From Bacteroidales bacterium (GTDB lineage Bacteria > Bacteroidota > Bacteroidia > Bacteroidales > Bacteroidaceae): a DNA stretch of 6,173 nt. Every line of letters starts with the position of its first letter. The first letter of the stretch is position 1. The stretch lies in the NCBI GenBank assembly GCA_004552195.1, contig SFPC01000099.1:1-6173 (forward strand). Reading direction: 5' to 3'. The notes beneath the pieces are model-generated. The model did not search any database. It was given only the letters and a program-made list of their open reading frames with translations, and had not been told where the DNA came from. Position numbers and translations under genes: made by a program. Shown here in pieces: positions 1 to 6,010 of this stretch.

Positions 1-955
1 GATAGTCGGGACGTACGCCCACCAGGAGCAAGTCGAGCATTTTGGGACGTTTCCAAAGCAGTGCCTTGAGCAGATAGAACCACCCAAAGGGCAACAAACG
101 GCCTTTGGCTTTCTGCAATGCCTCTGAAAGCGATGCCATAGAAATGCCGACGGCCACGATTTCGTTTTGCTCGTTTTCTACGATGCTAACCATGCGCAAA
201 TCGAGCACGGGCACGTACATTTTTACATATTGGTCGATTTGCCTCTCCGTCATGCGCGAGAAGTTGAACAGAGGGGCGTAGGCATCGTTGATTAGTCGGA
301 AAATTTGATGTCCAATACCGCTTTCGCGCACTTCCTTCTTGCTCGTGAGTTTGCGGATGTGCAGGTTGTACTTGCGAGCTATGATGTCGGAAATGCGTTT
401 GTGCTTCTCGGGAATTTCGTCGGGAATGAAGATTTTCATCTCCACCCAGTCGGCACTTTTCTCCAGCCCGAGCCGCTCCATGTGGACGGGATAATAAGGA
501 TAGTTGTAGATGGTGGCCATGGTGGACAGCTGGTCGAAACCTTCAATCAGCATTCCCTCGGCATCCATGTCGGTAAAGCCGAGCGGACCTTCGAGTGTGT
601 CCATACCCCGCTCCTTACCCCACCCCTTCACGGTATCAATGAGGGCGCGACTCACTTCTACATCGTCAATAAAGTCTATCCAACCGAAGCGCACGGTCTT
701 TTTGTTCCACTGTTCATTGGCCCGGTGGTTGATAATGGCGGCCACGCGGCCTACAATCTTTCCTTCGCGATAGGCCAAAAAGTAGTCGGCCTCACAGAAC
801 TCGAAAGCGGCATTCCGCTTGGGCGAGAACGTGTTCAGCATGTCGTCGTAGAGGTCGGGGACGGAGTATTTGTTTTCTTTATAAAACTCGTAGTTAAAGC
901 GAATGAAGCGTTTCAGTTCCGACTTGGTAGAAACTCTTTTTATTTCAACGGACAT
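1..955 (-). CDS. GNAT-fold N-acyltransferase-like protein (YghO/BcerS-like), 3' end outside window
   Basis: The open frame reads leftward from an ATG at 955-953 through 318 codons and runs off the window without a stop, so the C-terminus is missing. The protein starts MSVEIKRVSTKSELKRFIRF. Residues 57-75 (DYFLAYREGKIVGRVAAII) look like the central beta strands of a GNAT fold. Residues 122-141 contain EGPLGFTDMDAEGMLIEGFD, followed by a tyrosine-rich stretch NYPYYP at 151-156. This GP-F-x-D...G-LI-GFD block is what I associate with the YghO/BcerS-like acyltransferase family, usually about 370-380 residues and common in Bacteroidetes. The substrate is unknown. No Shine-Dalgarno is present, which is normal for this phylum. 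The gene diverges from metK and has its own promoter box about 50 bases upstream. The coding frame is secure; the family name is from recall and is less certain, and no acyltransferase activity is shown. Confidence 0.8.
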   Translation of the reverse strand, partial: MSVEIKRVSTKSELKRFIRFNYEFYKENKYSVPDLYDDMLNTFSPKRNAAFEFCEADYFLAYREGKIVGRVAAIINHRANEQWNKKTVRFGWIDFIDDVEVSRALIDTVKGWGKERGMDTLEGPLGFTDMDAEGMLIEGFDQLSTMATIYNYPYYPVHMERLGLEKSADWVEMKIFIPDEIPEKHKRISDIIARKYNLHIRKLTSKKEVRESGIGHQIFRLINDAYAPLFNFSRMTERQIDQYVKMYVPVLDLRMVSIVENEQNEIVAVGISMASLSEALQKAKGRLLPFGWFYLLKALLWKRPKMLDLLLVGVRPDY

Positions 956-1004
956 AGGACCGAGAATTTGAGAAAAGAATGTTTAAAAATATATAGTTAG
1001 CGTG

Positions 1005-1012
1005 CAAAAGTA
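1005..1012 (-). promoter_or_regulatory. Bacteroidetes -7 promoter box for the GNAT gene
   Basis: Read on the minus strand this is TACTTTTG, an exact match to the Bacteroidetes primary sigma factor -7 consensus TAnnTTTG. It lies about 50 bases upstream of the ATG at 955, which would give a leader of roughly 40-45 bases. I see no clear TTTG -33 box at the usual 19-21 base spacing, so the call rests on the -7 box and its position. Confidence 0.6.
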
Positions 1013-1055
1013 GCATTTTTCCCATATCTTTTCGGATACTTGACGCTTTTATTCG

Positions 1056-1063
1056 TAACTTCG
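1056..1063 (+). promoter_or_regulatory. Probable metK promoter -7 box
   Basis: TAACTTCG matches TAnnTTTG at five of its six fixed positions. If used, transcription would start near 1069-1073, a few bases before the riboswitch core at 1080. That fits SAM-II aptamers, which sit close to the mRNA 5' end. No convincing -33 box is visible. The choice is driven partly by the position of the riboswitch. Confidence 0.4.
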
Positions 1064-1079
1064 CCGCCGAAAACGCTAC

Positions 1080-1126
1080 AGAGGACAGATTTGGCTGCTT
1101 GCAACCTCTCAAAAACAATGCTAAAA
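1080..1126 (+). ncRNA. SAM-II-type (SAM_alpha, metA-type) riboswitch aptamer in the metK leader
   Basis: The segment carries the conserved blocks of the SAM-II class in order: GATTTG at 1088-1093, GCTTGCAACC at 1097-1106 and AATGCTAAA at 1117-1125. Stem P1 pairs AGAGG (1080-1084) with CCTCT (1105-1109), five perfect pairs. The pseudoknot can form between GCA (1101-1103) and TGC (1119-1121) with flanking pairs, as in known SAM-II structures. From family knowledge, this class binds S-adenosylmethionine and is used in alphaproteobacteria and Bacteroidetes. Its place upstream of metK, whose product makes SAM, fits feedback repression. Ligand binding is inferred from the motif and location. A covariance-model search (Rfam RF00521) would settle the class. 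Confidence 0.78.
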
Positions 1127-1207
1127 CTCGCACGTGTCGAGGACCCGGTCGTTCAGGTGCTCCACACTGTGAAGGCATCAGACATACCAAAAGCCGAATC
1201 CCACTCT

Positions 1208-1243
1208 GCCTGTTTTCGCTCTGCGGAAGCAGGCTCATTTTTT
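1208..1243 (+). terminator. Intrinsic terminator (attenuator) between the riboswitch and metK
   Basis: GCCTGTTTTCGC (1208-1219) pairs with GCGGAAGCAGGC (1223-1234) through 12 consecutive pairs, two of them G-T wobbles, around a TCT loop. TCATTTTTT follows immediately, and a second T-run lies at 1249-1255. The hairpin ends 25 bases before the metK ATG and inside the same leader as the SAM-II aptamer, so it most likely acts as a SAM-controlled attenuator. It cannot be the end of an upstream gene because the gene before it runs the other way. Confidence 0.75.
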
Positions 1244-1258
1244 ATCAATTTTTTTATC

Positions 1259-2563
1259 ATGGGATATTTATTTACATCCGAATCGGTGTCTGAAGGACAC
1301 CCCGACAAGGTGGCGGACCAGATTTCCGACGCCGTGCTTGACCAACTCCTGGCTTACGACCCCCAATCGAAGGTGGCCTGCGAAACACTTGTCACCACGG
1401 GACAAGTGGTAGTGGCCGGCGAAGTAAAATCAGAAGCCTACGTTGACTTGCAGGACGTGGTGCGCAAAACCATTGCCCGCATCGGCTACACCAAAGCCGA
1501 CTACAAGTTTGAAGCGGAAAGCTGCGGCATCTTCAGTGCCATTCACGAACAAAGCAACGACATCAACCGGGGCGTGGACCGCAAAGACTCCTCCGACCCC
1601 ATGGCTCAGGGTGCCGGCGACCAGGGCATGATGTTCGGATATGCCAACAACGAAACGGACACCTTCATGCCGCTGCCGCTGGCCCTGGCGCACGACATTG
1701 TCTACGTGCTGGCGGAAATCCGCCGCGAAGGAAAGGTGATGACCTACCTCCGTCCGGACTCGAAGAGCCAGGTTACCGTGGAATACAACGACAACAACGT
1801 GGCCTTGCGCATCGACACGATTGTCGTGTCAACGCAACACGATGAATTCATCACCGCAGCTGAAGCCGGCTCGCAGGAAAAGGCCGACGCACTGATGCTG
1901 GCGCAAATCGAAAAGGACGTAAAGGAAATTCTCATCCCGCGTGTCATTGAAGAAAGGGTGAACACGCCCGAAATAAAGGAACTATTCAAGAAAGGTAACA
2001 TCCGATATTTTGTAAACCCCACGGGCAAGTTTGTCATCGGCGGCCCCCACGGCGACACAGGGCTGACCGGGCGTAAAATCATCGTCGACACCTACGGCGG
2101 AAAGGGTGCGCACGGCGGCGGAGCCTTCTCAGGGAAAGACCCATCAAAGGTGGACCGTTCAGCAGCCTATGCAGCGCGCCACATAGCCAAGAACATGGTG
2201 GCAGCCGGCGTGGCCGACGAGATGCTGGTGCAGCTCAGCTATGCTATCGGAGTGGCTCAGCCCATCTCCATCTACGTTGACACCTACGGACGCAGCCATG
2301 TGCAGATGACCGACGGCGAGATAGCCGAACGCATCCGCCGGCTCTTCGACCTCCGTCCGGCAGCCATCGAACGGGAATTGGAGTTGCGCAACCCCATCTA
2401 CGAAGAAACGGCAAGCTACGGCCACATGGGACGCGAACCCCAGACCGTGGTGAAAACATTCCACAGCATGGGACAACCTGACAAAAAGGTGAGCGTAGAG
2501 CTGTTCACCTGGGAAAAGCTGAACAAGGTTGAAATGATCAAGAAGGAGTTCGGACTGGCTTAA
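1259..2563 (+). CDS. metK: S-adenosylmethionine synthase (methionine adenosyltransferase)
   Basis: MetK makes S-adenosylmethionine from methionine and ATP, releasing phosphate and pyrophosphate, in the cytoplasm. The start at 1259 gives [20 protein letters not shown], the standard MetK N-terminus. The frame stays open upstream to 1040, but that stretch is the riboswitch and terminator leader and matches nothing in MetK. HPDK is at residues 14-17, GAGDQG at 118-123 (first family signature) and GGGAFSGKD at 286-294 (second signature, catalytic loop). The length of 434 residues exceeds the 384 of E. coli. The extra length falls mainly at about 195-250, before NPTGKF at 253-258, as I recall for Bacteroidetes enzymes. 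All recognisable catalytic segments are intact. The LOG-family gene starts 40 bases downstream with no terminator between, so the two may be cotranscribed under SAM control. Confidence 0.97.
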   Translation: MGYLFTSESVSEGHPDKVADQISDAVLDQLLAYDPQSKVACETLVTTGQVVVAGEVKSEAYVDLQDVVRKTIARIGYTKADYKFEAESCGIFSAIHEQSNDINRGVDRKDSSDPMAQGAGDQGMMFGYANNETDTFMPLPLALAHDIVYVLAEIRREGKVMTYLRPDSKSQVTVEYNDNNVALRIDTIVVSTQHDEFITAAEAGSQEKADALMLAQIEKDVKEILIPRVIEERVNTPEIKELFKKGNIRYFVNPTGKFVIGGPHGDTGLTGRKIIVDTYGGKGAHGGGAFSGKDPSKVDRSAAYAARHIAKNMVAAGVADEMLVQLSYAIGVAQPISIYVDTYGRSHVQMTDGEIAERIRRLFDLRPAAIERELELRNPIYEETASYGHMGREPQTVVKTFHSMGQPDKKVSVELFTWEKLNKVEMIKKEFGLA

Positions 2564-2603
2564 AGCCCCGCACCTTCTTCAACAAGCAACGGAATAACAG
2601 ACC

Positions 2604-3179
2604 ATGACCTTTACTATATATAGCGCATCGAGCGGCCAAGTGCCTGCCGTCTATTTGGAGGCGGCACGCACCTTGGGCCGTCTGATTGCTTCGGGAAATC
2701 ACACGCTGGTCAACGGTGCCGGCCGCACCGGATTGATGGGTGCCTGCACCGATGCCTGCCTCTCAGCGGGCGGAAAGGCTATCGGCATCATTCCTCAGTT
2801 CATGATTGACCAAGGCTGGCAACATAGAGGCATGACGGAGTTGATTGTTACGCCCGACATGCACCGCCGTAAAGAATTGATGGCCTCCAAGAGCGATGCC
2901 TGCATCGCTTTAGCCGGCGGTGTGGGCACCCTCGAAGAACTGCTCGAAATCATCACTTGGAAACAGTTGGGCCTCTATCTCAAGCCCATCATTATTCTCA
3001 ACACCAACGGCTACTACGATGCCCTGTTGGACCAATTGCAACGCGCAGCCGACGAGTGTTTCATGCGACCGCAGCACACGGCCATCTGGAGCGTGGCTGC
3101 CACACCGGAAGAAGCCATCCGTCAGGCCCTGACCACCCCATTGTGGGACGCTTCGGTACGCAAATTCGCTGCTTTGTAA
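2604..3179 (+). CDS. LOG-family protein (TIGR00730), probable nucleoside-monophosphate phosphoribohydrolase
   Basis: The 191-residue protein has the Rossmann-like fold pattern of the LOG / lysine-decarboxylase-like family. SSGQVPAVYLEAAR is near the N-terminus, GRTGLMGA lies at 40-47, MHRRKELM at 86-93 carries the conserved Arg and Lys, and AGGVGTLEE at 104-112 is the family motif PGGxGTxxE, ending in the catalytic Glu112. Characterised members cleave the N-glycosidic bond of nucleoside 5'-monophosphates, releasing ribose 5-phosphate and a base. In plants and some bacteria this activates cytokinins; in most bacteria the physiological substrate is unknown. Two usual residues differ: Ala104 replaces the motif's first proline, and the N-terminal loop reads NGAG where GGG is common. 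The gene lies 40 bases after metK and 110 bases before the DUF4271 gene. The older label lysine decarboxylase should not be used. Confidence 0.88.
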   Translation: MTFTIYSASSGQVPAVYLEAARTLGRLIASGNHTLVNGAGRTGLMGACTDACLSAGGKAIGIIPQFMIDQGWQHRGMTELIVTPDMHRRKELMASKSDACIALAGGVGTLEELLEIITWKQLGLYLKPIIILNTNGYYDALLDQLQRAADECFMRPQHTAIWSVAATPEEAIRQALTTPLWDASVRKFAAL

Positions 3180-3289
3180 CGCTACAAATAAAAAGAGTGG
3201 AATAGTTTGGCAGCAGAGGGACACTCCTATCCATCACAAGTGTGCTTCAGCCCAAACAGTCGGGACTTCAACATTTTCATCCACCCATC

Positions 3290-4300
3290 ATGACGCAAGA
3301 CACCATTCACTACGTTTCCACTCCGGAACCGGCCGAAGCTGTTGCCACCCCCCATGTAACCGCCCAGGCCGACTCGCTTTCCAGGCCGGCAATCCGTCAC
3401 ATTGCTTCGGCCGACACTATCCCGCCCGACCCTTCCCTGCTCATGCCCTTGCCCTTCAATGAGCCGCTCACCATCGTGCCGCGCATGCTGAAGGAGGATT
3501 ATTGGGCAGAGGGCCTGGTTCACATTGAAAAATCAGAACTGGCTCAGCAGCTCGACAGCGTATCGGGCATACGGGGCAAAGTAACAAGTTTCCAACCAAC
3601 GGGAATGGCAGGCGACCCCGTACCTTATCAGTTTAAGACGGACAACTTCGTCACCATCTCCCTCATGGTGAGCTTTTTTCTCGTTGTCTGGGTCATCTCC
3701 CGTTCGCGCCATTTTCTGCACAGCCGGGTAAAGGACTTTTTCCATACGCGCCACCACGCCAGCCTTTTTGCTGAGCAAACGCAAAATGAGCTTCGCGGCC
3801 AGCTGTTCCTCATTTTCCAGACCTGCTTTGTGCAGGGCATTCTCTATTTCGACTTCACGCAGGAGCACCAGACCGAAGTGTTCAACCAAGTGTCACCCTA
3901 TCAGATATTGGGCACAGGTGTGGGCATCTGCTGCCTCTACTATTTATTCAAGATGGCGGTCTACTCGTTTGTCAACTCCGTTTTTTTCAGTCGCCGTCAG
4001 CGCACCGATTGGAGCGAAACGTATCTGTTGTGCGTGTTAGGCTTAGGGCTGGCTCTATTCCCCGTAGCTTTGCTGGTAGTTTACTTCGATTTGAGTTTTC
4101 ACACCATGTCGTGGCTCTTCCTTTGTATTCTCTTGCTTGACAAAAGCCTGCTTTTCTACAAATGTTACCGCACATTTTTCAACAGCCCCTTGGGTTTGGT
4201 TCATCTTTTTTTGTACTTTTGCACGCTCGAAATCATGCCGTTGCTTATTCTCTTCCGCGCATTGATTTACGCCAACAACTTTTTATTGACAATTAACTAG
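3290..4300 (+). CDS. DUF4271 family integral membrane protein
   Basis: The protein has 336 residues when started at the ATG at 3290. A GTG at 3242 would add 16 residues (MLQPKQSGLQHFHPPI) with no family support, so the ATG is preferred. Residues 1-115 form a polar, proline- and threonine-rich region of low complexity. From about residue 120 onward there are roughly six hydrophobic segments, near 120-138, 172-188, 207-226, 245-266, 272-290 and 303-325, separated by basic loops such as SRSRHFLHSRVK and SRRQRTDW. This arrangement and the position directly before hemD match the Bacteroidetes-specific DUF4271 family (PF14093) as I remember it. Its function is unknown. The hemD start lies 49 bases downstream, so cotranscription is likely. 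The N-terminal region is probably extracytoplasmic or disordered; its side of the membrane cannot be decided by eye. Confidence 0.85.
   Translation: MTQDTIHYVSTPEPAEAVATPHVTAQADSLSRPAIRHIASADTIPPDPSLLMPLPFNEPLTIVPRMLKEDYWAEGLVHIEKSELAQQLDSVSGIRGKVTSFQPTGMAGDPVPYQFKTDNFVTISLMVSFFLVVWVISRSRHFLHSRVKDFFHTRHHASLFAEQTQNELRGQLFLIFQTCFVQGILYFDFTQEHQTEVFNQVSPYQILGTGVGICCLYYLFKMAVYSFVNSVFFSRRQRTDWSETYLLCVLGLGLALFPVALLVVYFDLSFHTMSWLFLCILLLDKSLLFYKCYRTFFNSPLGLVHLFLYFCTLEIMPLLILFRALIYANNFLLTIN
4189..4221 (+). promoter_or_regulatory. Possible internal promoter for hemD inside the DUF4271 gene
   Basis: TACTTTTG at 4214-4221 is an exact TAnnTTTG match and identical to the box that serves the GNAT gene. A CTTG at 4189-4192 lies 21 bases upstream, within the usual spacing for the -33 element. 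Transcription would start near 4228 and give hemD a leader of about 120 bases. The same bases encode Leu-Tyr-Phe-Cys in a membrane helix, so a chance match is quite possible. Confidence 0.3.
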
Positions 4301-4349
4301 TTTAACCCGAGCGGCCAGTCCGTCTCACGCCGAAGCCTACTAAGTAGTA

Positions 4350-5096
4350 ATGATCAAGAAGATTCTTGTTTCGCAGCCGAAACCTACTTCCGAGAAGTCC
4401 CCTTATTTCGAGATTGAAGCCAAAGAAAACGTAAAGTTCACGTTTCATCCATTCATCAAGATAGAAGGATTATCCGCCCGCGAATTCCGTCAGCAGAAGA
4501 TACAGATACTCGACTACTCGGCCATTGTTTTCAATTCGCGACACGCCATTGATTTCTTCTTTACCCTATGCAAAGAATTGCGAGTAACTCTCCCCGAAGA
4601 CATGAAGTACTTTGGCATTTCCGAAACGGTGGCCTTGTACATTCAGAAATACGTTCAGTACCGCAAGCGTAAGGTGTTCTTCGGTAGTACAGGCAAATGG
4701 CCCGAACTGGTTACCGTCATGGCCAAGCACAAAACGGAAAAGTATCTCGTACCCCTCTCTGACGTTCACAACGACGACGTGGCACAGATGCTCAACGCCA
4801 AAAAGCTGAACCACAAGGAATGTGTGATGTACCGCACGATAAGCAACGATTTTCCGGCCAACGAATCCTTCGATTTCGACATGGTGGTGCTCTTCACCCC
4901 CGCCGGAGTGGAATCACTGCTGAAGAACTTCCCCTCCTTCGACCAAGGTTCCACCCGTTTGGCCTGCTTCGGCCCCGCCACCAAAAAGGCCATGGAAGAT
5001 GCCGGTCTGCGCTGCGACCTCTCCGCCCCCACTCCCGAGGCACGGTCCATGACTGCCGCCATCGAGATGTACCTGGCCAACGAGAACCATCACTAA
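4350..5096 (+). CDS. hemD: Uroporphyrinogen-III synthase (HemD family)
   Basis: Family members cyclise hydroxymethylbilane to uroporphyrinogen III, the branch point to haem, sirohaem and corrinoids. The 248-residue protein starts MIKKILVSQPKP and has the two-lobed HemD pattern. Lobe one has DYSAIVFNSRHAIDFFF at 55-71. The second lobe contains FGSTGK at 111-116, and FDMVVLFTPAGVESLL at 176-191 is followed by ACFGPATKKAMEDAGL at 205-220, the usual G-x-x-T-x-x-A-x-x-x-G-L end motif. HemD proteins diverge greatly in sequence, so recognition rests on these C-terminal motifs and on the DUF4271 neighbour, a pair I recall as conserved in Bacteroidetes. No other haem gene is in view. No Shine-Dalgarno is seen; a small CTACTAAGTAG palindrome ends 2 bases before the ATG. 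A strong terminator follows the stop. Confidence 0.88.
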   Translation: MIKKILVSQPKPTSEKSPYFEIEAKENVKFTFHPFIKIEGLSAREFRQQKIQILDYSAIVFNSRHAIDFFFTLCKELRVTLPEDMKYFGISETVALYIQKYVQYRKRKVFFGSTGKWPELVTVMAKHKTEKYLVPLSDVHNDDVAQMLNAKKLNHKECVMYRTISNDFPANESFDFDMVVLFTPAGVESLLKNFPSFDQGSTRLACFGPATKKAMEDAGLRCDLSAPTPEARSMTAAIEMYLANENHH

Positions 5097-5121
5097 CAAT
5101 CCAGCATACCAAACCTATCAT

Positions 5122-5172
5122 TGGGCTTATCGGACACGCCGCACATGAAGTCCGATAAGCCCATTATTTTTT
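5122..5172 (+). terminator. Intrinsic terminator after hemD
   Basis: TGGGCTTATCGGAC (5122-5135) pairs perfectly over 14 bases with GTCCGATAAGCCCA (5150-5163) around a 14-base loop, followed by TTATTTTTT. The stop codon of hemD lies 25 bases upstream. On the opposite strand the stem is not followed by a T-run, so the terminator works only for plus-strand transcripts. It separates hemD from rnpA, so rnpA should have its own promoter or depend on read-through. Confidence 0.93.
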
Positions 5173-5173
5173 C

Positions 5174-5192
5174 AGGGGTGTGCTATAATTAG
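5174..5192 (+). repeat. Left terminal inverted repeat of the MITE-like element
   Basis: The sequence is AGGGGTGTGCTATAATTAG. It pairs with two places on the right: the outer end 5342-5361 (18 of 20 aligned positions) and, through CTATAAT and GCTTG (5183-5196), the inner segment 5312-5325 (12 of 14). Confidence 0.65.
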
Positions 5193-5197
5193 CTTGA

Positions 5198-5311
5198 GAT
5201 GATTCTGCGGCTATCGCGCCGTAGATGGCTGGTTTGAATGAAGGAGCGTAGCGCGGGCTACGTGACTGAATGAAAATCAGCAAGATACAGTGCGAGAGAC
5301 GGAGAAGCAGC
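5198..5311 (+). other. Long hairpin with regularly spaced tandem G-A mismatches
   Basis: With positions i and j opposed where i+j=10509, 5198-5252 faces 5257-5311 without any gap around a GCGG loop. By my count the 55 opposed positions give 37 Watson-Crick pairs, 3 G-T wobbles, 13 G opposite A, one C-A and one G-G. The apical stem is CGTAGC/GCTACG (5247-5252 with 5257-5262). Below it, tandem 5'-GA-3' opposite 5'-GA-3' steps fall at 5244-5245, 5240-5241 and 5236-5237, exactly four bases apart, and a fourth falls at 5224-5225. The left arm alone can also form a smaller hairpin, TCTGCGGC/GCCGTAGA (5204-5225). The pattern fits a plus-strand RNA or single-stranded DNA held by sheared G-A pairs. 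Function unknown. Confidence 0.7.
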
Positions 5312-5341
5312 CAAGCCTATTATAGAATAGCTCCCCTAAAA

Positions 5342-5361
5342 CTAATATATAGAACACCCCT
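5342..5361 (-). repeat. Right terminal inverted repeat (outer copy)
   Basis: On the minus strand it reads AGGGGTGTTCTATATATTAG. It lies directly before rnpA, so its AT-rich part (TATATAG on the plus strand, 5346-5352) may contribute to rnpA expression. No consensus TAnnTTTG box is visible here. Confidence 0.65.
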
Positions 5362-5372
5362 TTAGCACACGC

Positions 5373-5804
5373 ATGAAGACCTACACCTTTGCCAAACCCG
5401 AGCACCTGTGCCTCAAGAGCGAGATAGAGGCACTTTTCGGTGCAGGCAGCAGTTCGCTGACCATCTATCCGCTGCGAGCCACGTTCCGCATCCTGCCTTA
5501 TGCCGGACACGGACCGTATGTCAAAGTGTTGCTCAGTGTGGCCAAGCGCAAACTCCGCCATGCCGTCGACCGCAACCGCGCCAAGCGCCAACTGCGCGAA
5601 GCCTACCGGCTGCAGAAGCACCTCCTCATCAACAGATTGCCCGAAGGCACTGCCCTTCACGTGGCTTTCATCTGGCTGTCGGAGAAACCCGTGCCCACAG
5701 CCCGCGTGGTGGGGCGTATGGAAACCATCCTGTTGCACATGGCCGAACGGGTACTGAAAAACACCCGGACAACGTCAGCCGAACCTTCTGCCGCCAAGCC
5801 ATGA
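5373..5804 (+). CDS. rnpA: Ribonuclease P protein component
   Basis: RnpA is the protein subunit of RNase P, which helps the catalytic RNA bind and cut precursor tRNAs at their 5' ends. The 143-residue protein has the family signature at 55-79: [20 protein letters not shown] followed by REAYR, with the RNR motif at 67-69. It is strongly basic. N-terminal [17 protein letters not shown] and IYPLRATF are the expected RnpA beginning. A tail of about 13 residues after VLKN (127-130), rich in Thr, Ser, Ala and Pro, looks unstructured. The stop overlaps the yidD start as ATGA, which suggests translational coupling. Many other bacteria have rpmH before rnpA; here hemD and an inserted repeat element occupy that place. 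No consensus promoter is visible in the 36 bases between the inner repeat and the ATG. Confidence 0.95.
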   Translation: MKTYTFAKPEHLCLKSEIEALFGAGSSSLTIYPLRATFRILPYAGHGPYVKVLLSVAKRKLRHAVDRNRAKRQLREAYRLQKHLLINRLPEGTALHVAFIWLSEKPVPTARVVGRMETILLHMAERVLKNTRTTSAEPSAAKP

Positions 5805-6010
5805 AAACCCTGCTCATTCTCCCCATCCGCTTCTACCAGCGCTTCATCTCCCCCCTTCTTCCCCCGGCCTGTCGTTTCACTCCCACCTGTTCGCAGTACG
5901 CCATCGAGGCCATCCAGAAACACGGTGCGCTGAAAGGGCTTTACCTCGCCATCCGCCGCCTGCTGCGCTGCCATCCCTGGGGCGGCAGCGGCTACGACCC
6001 GGTGCCGTAG
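5801..6010 (+). CDS. yidD: Membrane protein insertion efficiency factor YidD
   Basis: YidD is a small peripheral inner-membrane protein that helps YidC insert membrane proteins. The 69-residue product starts [20 protein letters not shown] and contains the family landmarks [11 protein letters not shown] (24-34) and [14 protein letters not shown] (56-69), with conserved cysteines at 24, 30 and 57. The length is typical. The same frame extends far upstream inside rnpA, but homology begins only at this Met, whose ATG overlaps the rnpA TGA by four bases. The rnpA-yidD pair is widespread; yidC, the usual next gene in many phyla, is not within the 163 bases that follow. Confidence 0.95.
   Translation: MKTLLILPIRFYQRFISPLLPPACRFTPTCSQYAIEAIQKHGALKGLYLAIRRLLRCHPWGGSGYDPVP

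Larger units (their letters stand above)
5174..5361. mobile_element. MITE-like element with terminal inverted repeats, between hemD and rnpA
   Basis: The left end AGGGGTGTGCTATAATTAG (5174-5192) matches the reverse complement of the right end (5342-5361), AGGGGTGTTCTATATATTAG, with one mismatch and one single-base gap. The 188 bases between and including these ends have no plausible coding frame. A second right-end-like copy lies just inside (5312-5337, reverse complement AGGGGAGCTATTCTATAAT). The interior is a long foldback. Size, inverted ends and lack of genes suggest a non-autonomous transposable element of the MITE type. No clear target duplication flanks it: TTTTTTC is on the left and TTAGCAC on the right. 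It starts one base after the hemD terminator T-run and ends 11 bases before the rnpA ATG. The transposase family that would move it is unknown. It could instead be a dispersed structured RNA gene. Confidence 0.55.

Noticed and set aside
305..1000. Plus-strand open frame of 231 codons.
   Set aside because: It is antisense to the GNAT gene, whose minus-strand frame is open to the window edge and has family-like sequence. The plus-strand product has no recognisable motif.
1040..1258. N-terminal extension of MetK by 73 residues.
   Set aside because: The stretch coincides with the riboswitch core and terminator, and the standard MetK N-terminus begins at the ATG at 1259.
3203..3209. TAGTTTG as a promoter box before the DUF4271 gene.
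   Set aside because: The spacing inside the box is one base short of TAnnTTTG, and the nearest TTTG (3173-3176) is 26 bases upstream, too far for a -33 element.
3242..3289. GTG start for the DUF4271 protein.
   Set aside because: It adds 16 residues without family support; an ATG follows at 3290.
4337..4347. CTACTAAGTAG palindrome just before the hemD ATG as an operator.
   Set aside because: It is only 11 bases long, with 4 pairs possible around a 3-base loop, and nothing else supports regulation there.
4820..5158. Plus-strand open frame of 112 codons overlapping the hemD end.
   Set aside because: It is out of frame with hemD, reads into the terminator hairpin and has no family features.
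5277..5738. Minus-strand open frame of 153 codons.
   Set aside because: It is antisense to rnpA, which has a clear RNase P signature, and its end runs into the repeat element.
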